Positions 9,747-21,815 of a stretch of DNA of 64,000 nucleotides are shown one piece after another (the first letter of the stretch is position 1; each line of letters opens with the position of its first letter). A program made the position numbers and the translations under genes. This DNA is from Mangifera indica (taxonomy: Eukaryota > Streptophyta > Magnoliopsida > Sapindales > Anacardiaceae): positions 11,909,800 to 11,973,799 of the forward strand of contig NC_058151.1 of NCBI RefSeq assembly GCF_011075055.1, read 5' to 3'. A model generated the notes under the pieces. That model saw nothing but the letters and a program-made list of their open reading frames with translations. It did not search any database and had not been told where the DNA came from.

Positions 9747-12699
9747 TTGGAGCTCAGGATTCAGGGGTGGTCCTAAGAGTGTGGTCTAGTGGGTTATGTA
9801 TAGTTTTAGATGGAAGCAAAATTAGTAAGAGATAAAACACTCATGTATGTTATGAACTATGAGAAGACACTTTACATTACACTGCCTGTAGTAAGACACG
9901 TCTGTAGTAGGATACATTTGTAGTAGGACATTGACCCGTAGTAAGGTTTGCTTGCAGTAGAGTATGCTAATAGTAGAGCACAATTTAGATTCATAAATAG
10001 TGTAGTAAGAGAAAGGAAGAGAGCTCAAGCTTGAAAAAGTGTCAAATCCCTATAGGTAGCTTCTAAAAAGTATCAAATAGATAGCGGATGAGACAAAGTG
10101 TGACTTAAATAGTAAAGGATGAACTAGATTTTCCTCTTGATTCCTTGAAGAGGTTATGATGTGAGATTGAGTCCCGAGAGTGATTTAAAACAGGAAATGA
10201 GATAGTTTAATTAATTATTTCTCCTTATTGAGTGTTCTTATCTCTCACTTCCTTTTCTTTCATGATTGTAGGTACAAGTGATCGAGGTAGCTATGAGGCA
10301 GGGTTAGGTCAGTGAAGATAGATCTGAGCTAAAGCAGATTATCTCTGGTTTATGTTATATGTGTATAGTTGTATGTTATTGTTGACTTTTAACCTTCTTT
10401 AGATGGTTGTATAGTTGTATATGATTATTTCATATTTTTCAGATGAGTTTTCATTTGTGATATATACATCTTTCGTTCGCTTCCAGATTTTCAGTTTTTT
10501 TAGAATAATTTTTGAATACTTTTAGTGACGAGTTCATTTTAAAAATTTGTTTTAAAATAATTGCTTCAAATATTAATTTGTAACATTTCTTTTTCGAAGA
10601 GTAGTACTTTTAGGGAGGGATATTACAATAACTATTTTTCTAGACATTGCATAAAACACTTCTTATCATAACTCTTATACTAAACCTATAACCTAATTGA
10701 AGAGCACTTTATATGGGCACTTTTGATCCTTAGCCGAGAATCTACATTGAAAATGAAGGAAGTAGATGGCTTATGTACAAAGCCATTGACTTGGAGCTGT
10801 TTAATCTTCTTTTTCTTCATATACATGACCTTTATCTTCATGTTATTATATGCCTTGGTAGAAAGCCAAACCTATCAAAGAACCCACTAATTAGGAAAAC
10901 AAAGGTTTCAGGTAGCAAACACCACACTTGCTTTCATCTTTCTTAATTCTACTCTTGGTTGAAGATGTAGTATGAGAAACTCCATTTCTTAGTCACATTC
11001 ACATTCTTCCTAGACCTCTTTATACCTTTTAATTCAGTCTCCTTTAAATTGCTAACACTAATGATTCTCTTAAGAGACATTTTATTCGGTGAAGATGAAT
11101 TAGTGAAGTATTCTTTTCTCTCCATATCTCATAAATTGAGGCAGCAAAGCACATCTTGCTTATCAAGTTTTGAAGATTATTCCTCTTCCAAGTCACAGCT
11201 TTTTTTTTCAAAATAATCCTTCCAAGGTTGAACCATATAACCGTTGCCATACTTATCAAACACACCCTTCCAAACAAATTAACTAAAAGGACAACTAAAT
11301 AGGAAATGATTTACATTGTCATTCATACAAAGGCAAAAAACACAAGTAATAGAGGACACCAACCCAAATGACACAAGCTTATCTTTTGTATGGAGCTTGA
11401 GCTTAAAGGCCATCCATAAGATAATAAAATGTTTAGGGATATTGTTTTTATGCCATACTAAGTTGCTCCAAACAACCACATTTCCTTTGTGCCTCAGCTC
11501 TTGCCAAACAAAATTTGTCATGAGTTTGCCCTTGCTATTTGGCATCCATACCAACCTATCCATTTCCTTTGAAGGCTAAAAACTAATGAGCTCTTTTACT
11601 TCCAACAAGTGAGGAGAGATGTCCACGGGCCAATGCCACAAGCTTCCTCTAATGACCTTTTTGATTTTGCAATTAATGTCAAAGCCAACATCATAACTAA
11701 CTCTATTCCCAAACTTCTCAACAAGGATCCCAAAAGAGTGCCAATTATCCATCCAAAGTATAGTAGATTTGCCATCCCTAATAACCACTTTGATTCTCTC
11801 TTTCATGAATTTCCTCAACTTCACAATCTTTTTCTAATTCCAAGGGAAGGAACTAGTCACCTTAATCTCTCAAATGCTTTTCCCTTTAGCCTATTCATTT
11901 TGATCAACTCCACCCAAAGAGAAGAGTTATTCAGTTGACAAATTTTCCAAATGAGCTTGGCTAAGGTTGCTTTGTTCCTCTCCTTACAATCATAAAGGCC
12001 AAGACCACCCTCATCTTTAGGCAAGCAAATCTTCTTCTAAGCAACTCTAGCTTTCCTTTTATTTAAAGCTATACCATTCAAAAAGAAAGATCTTAGAATG
12101 GCTTCAATCTCCTTAAGCACTTTTGAGTACTCAAAAACACCGACTTGATTAAGAGAAGACGCTCTGCATAGGACAAAAATTTATTTTTCCATGAAGTGAC
12201 CCTCCCATGGATTTTATCCACCAAAGGCTTGCAATCTTTGCTAGTGAGCTTGGAAATAATCATGGGAACTCCAAGATAGTTAAAAAAGGTTTTTCCTTCC
12301 TCAAAATTTAATGTTTCAACAATTTTCTTCTTATTTTCCAACCCAACTCCGAAAATAAAAACACAACTTTTTGAATTAGTAGCCTTTAATAAGGAACACT
12401 TGTGGAATAACTCTAGAGACTTCTCAATAAGACCAATGGACTTTGTTTCGACCTTACTAAAGATGAGGAGATTATTGACAAGGCAAAGGTGCGTAATCCC
12501 ATTCTTCTTACATCTCCAATGAAACTCAAATTCCTTATTCAAAGACAAGTTCTCAATAATTCTAAATAGAACTTCCATAACTATGACAAAAAGGTAAAGG
12601 GAGATAGGATCATCTTACCTTAGACCTCTAGAGCTAGTGAAGAATCCCTTAAGCTCACCATTAATGCATATAAGGAAAGAAGGAGTTATTGTTACATGA

Positions 12700-13550
12700 T
12701 TGAAGGTCAATTTTAATTTAGTAATATTAATAATGAATCTAAAACATGTATGTGTTTGATAATAGGTTTTGTTTGTTCGACAATGCATGGTGCCTGCTAC
12801 ATGAGCCTAAACTGTGGTTGAATGTACTTTCATTTTATTTTATTTTGGGTTTTGAATGTTTGTAATATTTTAAATAAGGTTCACATGTCTTTGTTTTTCT
12901 AATTATTTTTGATGCATTTCTCTTGTCATCTCACTCTACTCAAATGTAACTTAAGATTTCTAAATTTATTAATGTAATAGATTATATTGATTTTATATTA
13001 TTTTATAAATTATGACTATAAATTTAGATAGAGTAGGATGCAATGAAGATTTATACTTGAAGATTGAAGAAATGAACGTTAAACACTCCTGAAGACCCAA
13101 AAAGATAATTATGAATAGCAAAATCTCTGGGTTGACCTTGTCAATCCCGTTTAAATTATGTTATATAATACATATTAGGTTTAAATGTATTTAAGTCTAA
13201 AGTTATACAATATTAAAATTTGTAAGACCAAACAATACAACAAACCCTCAATAATGATACTAAGTTGAAATATAATTTAACACATTCCATCACTATGACA
13301 TTGATTAAGCTCTTATTCAATGTGACTTTGTTTGTCAAAGTAAAAGACATGCTTCTACCAAGTGAAAAATCAAGTGTTTATTGATAAATTAATTGTGCGC
13401 ACATACTTTTTATTGATAAATTAACCTGTTTACACGATCTCTCCACATAAACTCAATTCTTCATTATAAAGAATATTATACCACAACTCAAATACTTAAC
13501 TTTACATAAGCTTAAATATATCTTGTAGTTATAAGTTTATTAATAAATGG
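12700..13550. other. AT-rich intergenic stretch, nothing recognised
   Basis: Between the LINE remnant and the hairpin at 13.56 kb I see no coding frame with a recognisable domain and no structured repeat. Confidence 0.5.
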
Positions 13551-13556
13551 ATGATG

Positions 13557-13747
13557 TGAATGAAAAGGGAGGTGATAGCATTATGCTTAAAGGTAAGTGT
13601 TGTTTAGTTAGGGCTAAGCAAATGAATAAACCGGCCATTTATTCAAGACTAAACGTTTGAGCCACATTCACCCACTCTTTCAAGCCACATTCATTTATTC
13701 AAGAGTGAACTAAGCAAGCATGATGCAATCACCTCCCTTTTCATTCA
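13557..13747. repeat. Hairpin-forming inverted repeat (MITE-like or small-RNA precursor-like)
   Basis: The arms 13557-13588 and 13716-13747 are 32 bases each and pair at 30 of 32 positions (TGAATGAAAAGGGAGGTGAT at the outer end). The roughly 127-base spacer contains further weak pairing around TTAGTT/AAATGAATAA. No target duplication is evident at the edges. It could be a short foldback transposon or a long-hairpin small-RNA precursor. I match neither arm to a known microRNA. Confidence 0.6.
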
Positions 13748-13749
13748 TT

Positions 13750-15786
13750 TACATATGACTAATATGAAAAAGTGACTCTTTATGATAAAAAAGATGTGAC
13801 TCTTTATGATGAAAATATGTGATTCATAGCATAAGGATGTAATTTTTAATAAAAAGTTAAAATTAACTCTTGGTCATCTCTCTATCCCTTACACACGATT
13901 ATATATAACATGATAATAGTATCAACTTATAGATTAAAAAAACTTATGCTTTTTTATCCATGTTAAACAAAGAGATCAAATGAGAAAAATCAAGATCCTC
14001 TAAATTTTTAATCAATTTTTTTTATATTTAGTACATTTTAAAATATAATAGATTAAAATATGTTTTTTTATTTTTAGTTTATGTAAATAATATGAAATTT
14101 AAGATCTATAGATATAATAGTTTTGATGTTTAATTGTTTCTTTATAAATGTAATTATGATTTGCATGCACATAAAAGTTTGATGCATAATTGTTTATTTA
14201 TGAATGTAATTATTGTAACTAACATATGGGACATACATGTATATCCCGTACCCTTCTGAAAACAACACTAGAGCTACCAGATTTATTTTCTTTTTCATGT
14301 TCTGTGGTCATTTCCCTTGCCAACCTATCAGACTAAAACAGATCACTGAGACAGATGTCATATTGTACACTGTGCATGGACTGCACGTAGCCCCAGTAAG
14401 ACATGGTCAAGAAGGAATAATCAATGTGAAATTTGAAGGAAACCAAATAAAAACCTTTATGGTTTTAATTACTAGATGCGACTGGTGGGATGACCCGTGA
14501 TTGCAGAGACAATAAGAGCTAAAATACTCCATTTTTAACACAAGTGAAATGCGAATATCTCACAGTTAAACACAATGTAACTTTAACTTTAATTAGTTGC
14601 CAACGAACATTTGCTCCTATGTTGTTGATACGCCGTTTAGATTTTGGTTGGTTAAATTTGTGTAAAGAGGGGAGAAATATCTTGTACCTTTCTGTTTCAT
14701 TACATACTGAAAGGGACATTTAGAGACTGGGTTAGTTATTGTGAGCAGTCCTTGCATTAGGAAAACTAACTAATCCAAGCAGATTTCTAAATGGCCGCAC
14801 AGCTCGGGCACAGAGATAAATAAAAGTTAGGGTTTCTTCGTTTTTTTGAAGGGCTTATGTGGGAAAATATCATAATTACTTTCCGCGGTTTGAAGAGAGA
14901 GATCATGCTCTTCGTTTTGAATTTGGGTTTGGGAAGGGAAAAAAGACAAGTAAAAGGGCACAAACACAGAGAGACTCTTCTTCTTTTGGGGTAAGCAGGC
15001 AAAAGTACAAGCTATCCCCCATCATTCATTTGTGTGGGTTTGAAGAGGTAAGTTTTTCAAGGATCCTCAGGGAGAAAATTTTTCCAAACTGAATCAATTA
15101 GAGAGATGAGAATAATGTTTTTTCTGTTTGGTTGGTTTGAAGGGCCACTGTCCTACTGCCCTCTAAACGCAGAAAAGAGAAGAAACCGTACAACTTGCTT
15201 TACTCAGATTGAGCCTGCTCATCATGCCATGGAAGAAAGCTATGGTTATATACTTGTTTCATATCAGTTGAAAGCTGAGAAATCTGGTTTTATATAGCCC
15301 ACTCTTTCAATGGAAGCCTAAAACCCTACCTCAATCTAGCTAGACACTTGATTTCTTATCTAAATTGAGGAGTATATTGAAAAGATTGTCCATCAGTCCC
15401 TACCACTGTTGTTGTGCTTCCACGTTTAGTGGCATAGAGCCTGGGCTTTAACCACTCATTTAATCATTTTTGTATGTATTCATTTATATTTTATATACAT
15501 CACCCACTTCTTTCTTTTCAGCTCTCTGTATCTTAATTTTGCCCTAAAATGGATGTAAAATGATACAAAACTATTTTGTCCCCAGCAAATGCCATCTAGC
15601 CACTGGCTTTAATATAAAAAATTTCTGTCTATCTAGCTATTCCTTCTCTCTCTCTCTGTCTAGATCCGTTGCTTCATTTAAGGCTTCCCTGAATCTTAGT
15701 ATTGATACCTGATTTTGCTGATGGAGTTTTCTTCTTAAGGTTAGAGAAGCTAGCTAGGGCTTGTACTGTCTGTTTTCTCGGTAAAA
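13750..15786. other. Upstream region of the TCP gene
   Basis: No gene is supported. 13.75-14.2 kb is AT-rich. 14.2-15.6 kb is less AT-rich and contains short open frames without recognisable domains, which may be transcribed leader or upstream regulatory DNA of the TCP gene. A TATA-like AATATAAAAAA lies near 15611, and a CT-repeat (CTCTCTCTCTCT) follows near 15645, about 130-170 bases before the ATG. Confidence 0.4.
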
Positions 15787-16938
15787 ATGTTCTCTTCCGA
15801 TGCCAGCATCAACCATTTTACAAGCTTTTCTTCCTCTTACCACCATTTTCCTTCTTTATTTGCTGGCTATGACACCAACAACTACTGTTTGCTCAACTAC
15901 CAACATGATCCACTCAGTGGTGCACTGTGCCCCTCAAATCCCCGGACGACTGAATCTTTCACTAACATGCCCTTTTCAGCCGATGCAACCATGGGAAGGC
16001 AAGATACTGATTGCCTGACCGAAGAATGTTTTGATCATTCAGATTTTATGGGAACCTGCAAGAGACCGGCTGCAAGGAAAGATCGGCACAGTAAGATTTA
16101 CACAGCTCAAGGTTATAGAGATCGAAGAGTGAGACTCTCCATTGAGATTGCCCGCGAGTTCTTTGATCTTCAAGACATGCTAGGGTTTGACAAAGCGAGC
16201 AAAACGCTAGAGTGGCTGCTAATGAAATCAAGAAATGCCATCCAAGAATTAGAAATGATGAAGAAAAACAACAATGAAGATATGGAGAGGACCGTTTCGA
16301 AAAGTAAGACTCCTGTGGGTGTTTCTGAAGAGAACCAGACTGAAATGGCAACTCAGAAAGATGCATTTCATCAACTTATTCCAAAGGAAAGCAGGGACAA
16401 GAAGAGGGCAAGGGCGAGGCAAAGGACTAAAGAAAAGATGTGCACTACAAAGATCAACGAGGGGAAAGAAGGGTCCAACACAAGCTCCCAAATCTTAATC
16501 CAATCAAGGTCCTTCACCCAATTCAAAGCTTGTGAATCAAACATGGAGTCCTCCGAGGATGCACCAGAAAATCTTGCGACGGTTTTGGAGGACTCCATTG
16601 CACTGAAAACGAATATGAATTTATCTTCAATTATTGCTTCTCAACAAAGCCCTGGAATGTCAAAAGAATCTGCAAATTGCAGTACAAACAACTATAATCA
16701 CAATCTAACTCAAAATTTGGATATCAGTAGTGCAATCCCCCACTCTACCTTTTGTGCTATCACCAACATGAATCTGTCTGCAGGTATATATGTTGATAGA
16801 ATGAATGTTTATAAATCCTTCTCAAATTTCCGGATCAGATAATAACCCCTAGATATATATTCATTTCTATCTCAATTTTCAGGACTCTATCTTTATGGCA
16901 AAAACTGGGAGGCATACAGCAGAGAGAGTCAACACTGA
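15787..16938 (+). CDS. CYC/TB1-class TCP transcription factor (BRC1/CYC1-like)
   Basis: Two exons, 15787-16783 and 16883-16938, give 350 residues. The first exon reads on to a stop at 16842, but the splice (CTGCAG|GTATAT ... TTTTCAG|GACT) gives the tail [14 protein letters not shown], which resembles the FGKPWEAYNNH-type end of BRC1/TB1 proteins, so I prefer it. A basic helix-loop-helix TCP domain spans about residues 97-155 ([13 protein letters not shown], then [16 protein letters not shown]). An Arg-rich R domain lies at about 201-218 ([17 protein letters not shown]), which is diagnostic of the CYC/TB1 clade. Family members are nuclear DNA-binding regulators of axillary bud outgrowth or floral asymmetry. 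The [13 protein letters not shown] wording favours the BRC1/TB1 branch over CYC2. An oddity is Tyr110, where TAQGP normally has Pro. No other gene lies within 10 kb. Confidence 0.9.
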
Positions 16939-16939
16939 C

Positions 16940-19900
16940 CGGTACGCATGAACTTTTAAAGATGTAAGCTGCAGATTTTCCTGTTAGTTTGTCTAAATGT
17001 GCTATAGGGAAATCAGGGTATCCATGGATGCTAGCTGAAGTTTATCTTTTCATTTCTCTGAATTTGTTTTGTGTTGGAACAAGAATTCAGTACTTTCTCT
17101 ATGTTTTCTAATATTAGTTTTTGTTTTGTCTTTCTTTGACAAATTGTTGGTATTATTGTTGATGGCAAGCAAATAGTTACTCAAGGTTTGCATTAAACAA
17201 CATTAGACTAAAAGAAGATTTACTGACTATAAAAATCCTCATGTTTAAATTCAGAGCAAACTAGAGAATTTTCATGGAGCTTTACATCACCTCAACATAT
17301 TATTTGTTAAAAAATGTGTGAAAAGGAAAATTTTTGACACTTCATTTGATAAGGACACTTTCAAAAACCCATACATATGTTTTCAAAAATTCATGAATGT
17401 GAAGTTAAGAATGAAACCTATAGTTAGGCCTCATTCTTAATACTCATTGATTTCAAGGATGTTTTATTTTCAAATTCTTGGATTCCATGCATGTTTTTTT
17501 TTCAAGAACAATATCAGATGCATCTAGTTTTGAGTATCCAAATGATTTTTTTTTATGTGATTGAATATTACTTTATCTTTATTTTAAAAATCACTCAATC
17601 ATATAATAACATATCATTTGAGTTTCTAATTAGATATTCAAAACTAGATATACGTAATTTTATTGTTTTTTTAAACGTGATACTAGAGATTTAAGGATTT
17701 TTATGAATATGATCATATATAAACATATGTGTGGTTCCAGATTATCCTCTTTGCTATGTCTTTTTCATGACCATGATTTATTTCTTTCATTTACCTTAAA
17801 CTTTGGGTCTCTGCAGTTTGTGGATATTCAGATGGTTGAGCTTGCTCATTGCAGTTTAGCTTATTCATCATCACCAGCAGAAAGTTATCCTGTACTAGTA
17901 CAAATCTTTGACTATTGAATTCATTAGAAAATGAGATAAATATAATAAATTTAAAGTTTGAGGAATTTCACAATAAATCTTCTCTAGAAACCAGAGATCA
18001 TATATAGTATTATATAGGAAGCACAAGCTAGTATTGCAATTCATTAAGTATGCATTTGCATAAACTTTGAATCCAAAATACAAACTTCATATATTTTGCT
18101 ATCTTTATGAACTATTTCATTAGATTTTGGACGAAAGAAAAGAATGCAACTTATTATGCTATTTTTATCAGCATGGAGATAAACAAACAAAATTTATACA
18201 TAAATATAAATGAGCCCCAAATAAACAGAAAAAGAAACCCACCTTTTTGAAATAAAAGAACAATTGTTGTAGCTCTCCATTTTTGTCGTACATGCAAGGA
18301 CCTATATGCATTGAAATTTACATCTCCCAATTCTGATGGATGCTTATTAAACTGTTATTATGATAGCAATACAATTAAATAAAATATTACTAATAGATTA
18401 AAACATAAAAAATAAAATAACCTATCGTCAGGAACCTTACAAAGAAAGGTAACATTAGGGTAAAATACATAAATACAGAGTTTATATAAGTTTAAACCTC
18501 TAACAAAAGAAATAAGACCTATAACCCATAAAGTTATGTTAAAAACATAAAGGTGTTTATAGTCTTTGGATAGTTAGGGTTAGTGGAAGTCTTGCATTAT
18601 TTTTTGTTGATATTTATTTATTGATTATGATTATATTGACATACTTATTTGTATATGGATATATGTGCATGTATATGATTATGGTATAACATGTATCTCA
18701 AGATAAGGTTTCTCTTGAGTATGATAATTATATATGTATGTTTCGTGAGTCTCAAGTAAGGTTAAAATATACAGGTTTTGTTGGAAGCAAATGAATTTCT
18801 CTTGTTTTTTTTGAAACATAAAAAATTAAAGAGCAATCATAAAGAAGACTGACAGAGACATAACACTTCTTATGATCGTCTTGTTGGGTGTTATTTCTAT
18901 CATATTTTTTTATTTGATCTGTGTTGATTTAATTATTAGTAATTATAATCGTGAACGATCTTATGTCGATAGAAAACATAAGTAATGTTTTGGTTCGTTA
19001 TTAGTGATTATATTAACTAGATTGATTATTAAAGTATAATTTATCTTTGAACTATTTTGTTTTCGAAAATAGTGACCACTTAAAGTTGAAATGTTGATTA
19101 CTCGAGAGTCTGAAAATTGTTTTTTTCTTTCTCCTAAAATAAAAATAATTAATGTTGTCTAAGTGGAAAAATGTTAGAAATTTCATAATGTGAGTTAATA
19201 GTGATTATATTTTTGGTTTGATAAAACTAGCTGATTGAGTAATCCAGTGTCAATTTATAGATAGACTAAAATGATTAATAAAGATAAACTTAATACACTT
19301 AAAAATTATGATCAGGTGGACAACATTAGTGTAGGCTTTGAGGTTTATTTGACCTTGATTAGATCAATTAACTTACTATATATTGGCTAGGTCTCTACTC
19401 CAAAATCTAATACAATATAGTTGCAGTATTGCTTATTCCATTGAAAGCTTTTTAGAGTGAAAGATCAGTTATGTTGAGAGGTAACCTCGACAATTTTACA
19501 GATTCAAATTGCATAACGGTTCAAGTATTCCTATAACCTTAAAGTATCTAATTCAGAATTCTGTAACTTGTGCTTAGATTCAGTGGAGTTATGATTTATT
19601 TATTTTATACAATTTATACAAAATAAATCTTACTTATTAAACTTCATTCCAATGCAAATATCCCTAGCTTGTATCGGACAAAAAGTTTGGAAACAATAAC
19701 ATAATTCAACCAAGACCATAACATAATTCAATTTCGGATTCGACGGGTGATGGGGAAGCAATACTGAAATCTTTGGTTCAGTGGAAACCTTAAGTTTCGA
19801 TAATTGAGTATTAAGAACCTTCAGTTTAAACAACCCAGTTCATCACATAGATAATCCAAATCAAACTTTTAGATCTAAAACATCTGCTCTTTTGAAAACT

Positions 19901-20295
19901 GAGATGATTTCTATTGTCAGAGGTTCAGATTTCTAACTCAAAAGATTACCATGTTATGAATGATAATCTTCTTTGCATATAAAAATTAGAACCCATTAAT
20001 AATTTAATATGGGTGGCTAAGCAGAAAAGCGAAAAAATGGAAAAAAAAAATATCTATCACATGGCATTTTTAGAATGTTCCCGCATTAAAACTCCCATCA
20101 TATTGACACATTTCATCTTGTTTATTGTTGGAGACCTGTAGTGCATCCATGAGGGCATAACTGCCCCTGGAACTGATCTAACCTATCCCAATGCGATGCC
20201 AACTAGAATCGTATAAGAATGGTGTGGTTCCCACCAAAATTATATCAAGACAATGTATTTTCAATTGGAATGGCACCCTAATGGTGTGATTTTAG
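16940..20295. other. AT-rich intergenic DNA downstream of the TCP gene
   Basis: The first few hundred bases are presumably 3' UTR. Beyond that I find no coding domain and no strong repeat. The short frames at 17.5-18.1 kb and 19.6-19.8 kb have random-looking, Phe/Ile-rich composition. Confidence 0.5.
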
Positions 20296-20510
20296 TTGGA
20301 ATCGCACCCTCCCGATGTCATTCTAACAAGAATGATACTAAGATGATATGATTCTAATTGGAATTGCTCACTCACATGTTGTTGTTATGATTTTGACCAA
20401 ATTGTACCATCTTAAGTGTAATCTAACCAAAATCACACTTAACAATACTATATTAGTCATTTAGAATAGTGTTGGTTGGTGTTTTTATTTTTTTTTAATT
20501 GAAGATAGTA

Positions 20511-21035
20511 GGGATGACAATGGGGATGGGGGGGGGAGGGGGGGGGGGGGGGGGATCTCAATCCCCATCCGTGTCCTCGTAAGAGATATTAATCCTCGTC
20601 CCCATTACGGGGATGAAAATGATTCGCCGTTCTCTTCCTGTGAAAAAAATATCCTTTCTCCATCCCTTCCCTGTCCTCATCCTCATCCCTGTCCCTGTGG
20701 GAAAAATCTCCTCCCTATACTCGCAAGGAAAAATTTCTTTCTTATACCCTCAAAACATAATATAAATATATTAAATATAAAAATTAAGTAAAATTAAAAT
20801 TAACCCACTATTTCAAATCTCATAAATGTAATATATTAACCACTTTAATATACAAAACAAAAACTTAAATAAATTTAAAAAACATAAATAATATAAAATT
20901 ATAAAGATATATTTGTATTTTAAGTGAATATATTAATATAAAGAGACGGGAAGAAGGGCAGGGCGAGGAAGGGGGAGGGGACACATATATCCCTGTCCCC
21001 AACCGTCTCCTATTGCGGGAGTTTTTTTCATCCAT
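20511..21035 (+). mobile_element. Short non-autonomous element, TAGGGATGACAATGGGG family, copy 1
   Basis: It begins AGTAGGGATGACAATGGGG and has C-rich pieces (CCTCGTCCCCATTACG), an AT-rich core, and a G-rich right part ending near TTTTTTTCATCC. The layout resembles small plant hAT-like elements, but clean terminal repeats and an 8-bp duplication were not established, so the class is tentative. There is no coding capacity. Confidence 0.5.
20521..20554 (+). repeat. Poly-G tract (17-G run)
   Basis: A GGGG run, then a 9-G run, then a 17-G run are separated by AT and A. Such a string can fold as a G-quadruplex. The equivalent place in the second unit (about 21323) has only short G runs, so the tract expanded in copy 1. 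Confidence 0.9.
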
Positions 21036-21314
21036 TTCCTTGTTTCTAATTAGAATTGCTCACTCGCATTTGGAATTAAAAAACATCCACTTTTGGAATC
21101 GCACCATCACACCCTGCCGATGTCATTCCAACAAGAATGATACTAAGATGATATGATTCTAATTAGAATTGCTCACTCGCATATTGTTGTTGTGATTTTG
21201 ACCAAATTGCACCATCTTAAATCTAATCTAGCAAAGATCACACTTAACAATACTATATCGGTCATCTAGAATAGTGTTGGTTGGTGTTTTTATTTTTTTC
21301 AATTGAAGATAGTA

Positions 21315-21815
21315 GGGATGACAATGGGGAGGGGCAGGGAGGGGATCTCAATCCCCGTCCCCTTAGGAGATATTAATCCTCGTCCCTGACTCGTCCCCAT
21401 TACGAGAATGAAAATAATTCTTCGTTCCCTTCCTGTAAAGAAAAATCTCTTCCCTGTCCTCGTCCTTATCTCCGTCCCCCTGGGAAAAATTCTCCTCCCC
21501 ATACCCTCAAGGAAAATTTTTTTTCTTATACCCTCTAAACACAATATAAATATATTAAATAATAAAATTAAGAAAAATTAAAATCAACCCACTATTTTAA
21601 ATATCATAAATATAATATATTAATCACGTTAATATGCGCAACAAAAACTTAAATAAATTTGAAAAACATAAATAATATAAAATTATAAAAATATATTAGT
21701 ATTTTTAGTAAATATATTAATATAAAGGGGTGGAAATGTGGGCGAGGCGGGGAGGGACACATATATCCTTGTCCCCAACCTGTCTCCGATTACAAGAGTT
21801 TTTTTCATCCTCTTT
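21315..21815 (+). mobile_element. TAGGGATGACAATGGGG family element, copy 2
   Basis: This copy lies within the second unit of the 805-bp tandem duplication and matches copy 1 throughout, without the long poly-G run. It ends near TTTTTTTCATCCTC. No coding capacity. Confidence 0.5.

Larger units (their letters stand above)
8918..10627 (+). mobile_element. Solo LTR (copy A) with perfect 5-bp target duplication
   Basis: This 1710-bp stretch begins TGTAATACCCTCAGG and ends GGGAGGGATATTACA, so it has TG...CA ends with an inverted terminal TGTAATA/TATTACA. Directly flanking 5-mers are identical: ATAAC at 8913-8917 and ATAAC at 10628-10632. It contains no coding domains and sits inside a LINE. A related copy lies at 47809-49730 in opposite orientation. 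The termini and 5-bp duplication point to a gypsy-type LTR left by LTR-LTR recombination. The superfamily is inferred because no pol is present. Confidence 0.85.
8358..12690 (-). mobile_element. 5'-truncated LINE (L1-like), split by a solo LTR
   Basis: On the minus strand the element begins inside reverse transcriptase near 12690. INGELKGFF is followed by PISLYLFVIVMEVL, where the family has the GDPLSPYLF motif, and by THLCLVNNLLIFSK, where the FADD catalytic box has become VNN. Next come the C-terminal RT/thumb part (12578-12093), a segment with LWMDNWHSFG (11824-11576), and a zf-RVT domain with CVFCLCMNDNVNHFLFSCPFS-like Cys/His residues (11563-11279). The 3' end is a 15-base T run at 8358-8372, the poly(A) tail seen from the plus strand, preceded by the typical TTTGTTTATAATACATA-like 3' end. 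Stops and shifts make it inactive. The solo LTR at 8918-10627 interrupts its 3' part. Confidence 0.85.

Noticed and set aside
11316..11938. Two plus-strand frames of 87 and 109 codons
   Set aside because: They lie opposite LINE zf-RVT and RT-downstream sequence that has clear minus-strand homology.
14237..14500. 87-codon plus-strand frame starting at an ATG
   Set aside because: No domain, no conserved wording, and composition like random AT-rich DNA. There is no promoter or splice support.
15106..15297. 63-codon frame upstream of the TCP gene, read as a possible upstream gene
   Set aside because: No recognisable protein. More likely TCP upstream or leader DNA.
16784..16842. TCP protein ending at the unspliced stop
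   Set aside because: The spliced alternative restores a WEAY-type C-terminus typical of the clade with good GT-AG signals. The unspliced form is kept only as a possible variant.
20521..20554. Poly-G run as telomere- or centromere-type repeat
   Set aside because: It is a single homopolymer inside a dispersed element and has no tandem telomere motif.
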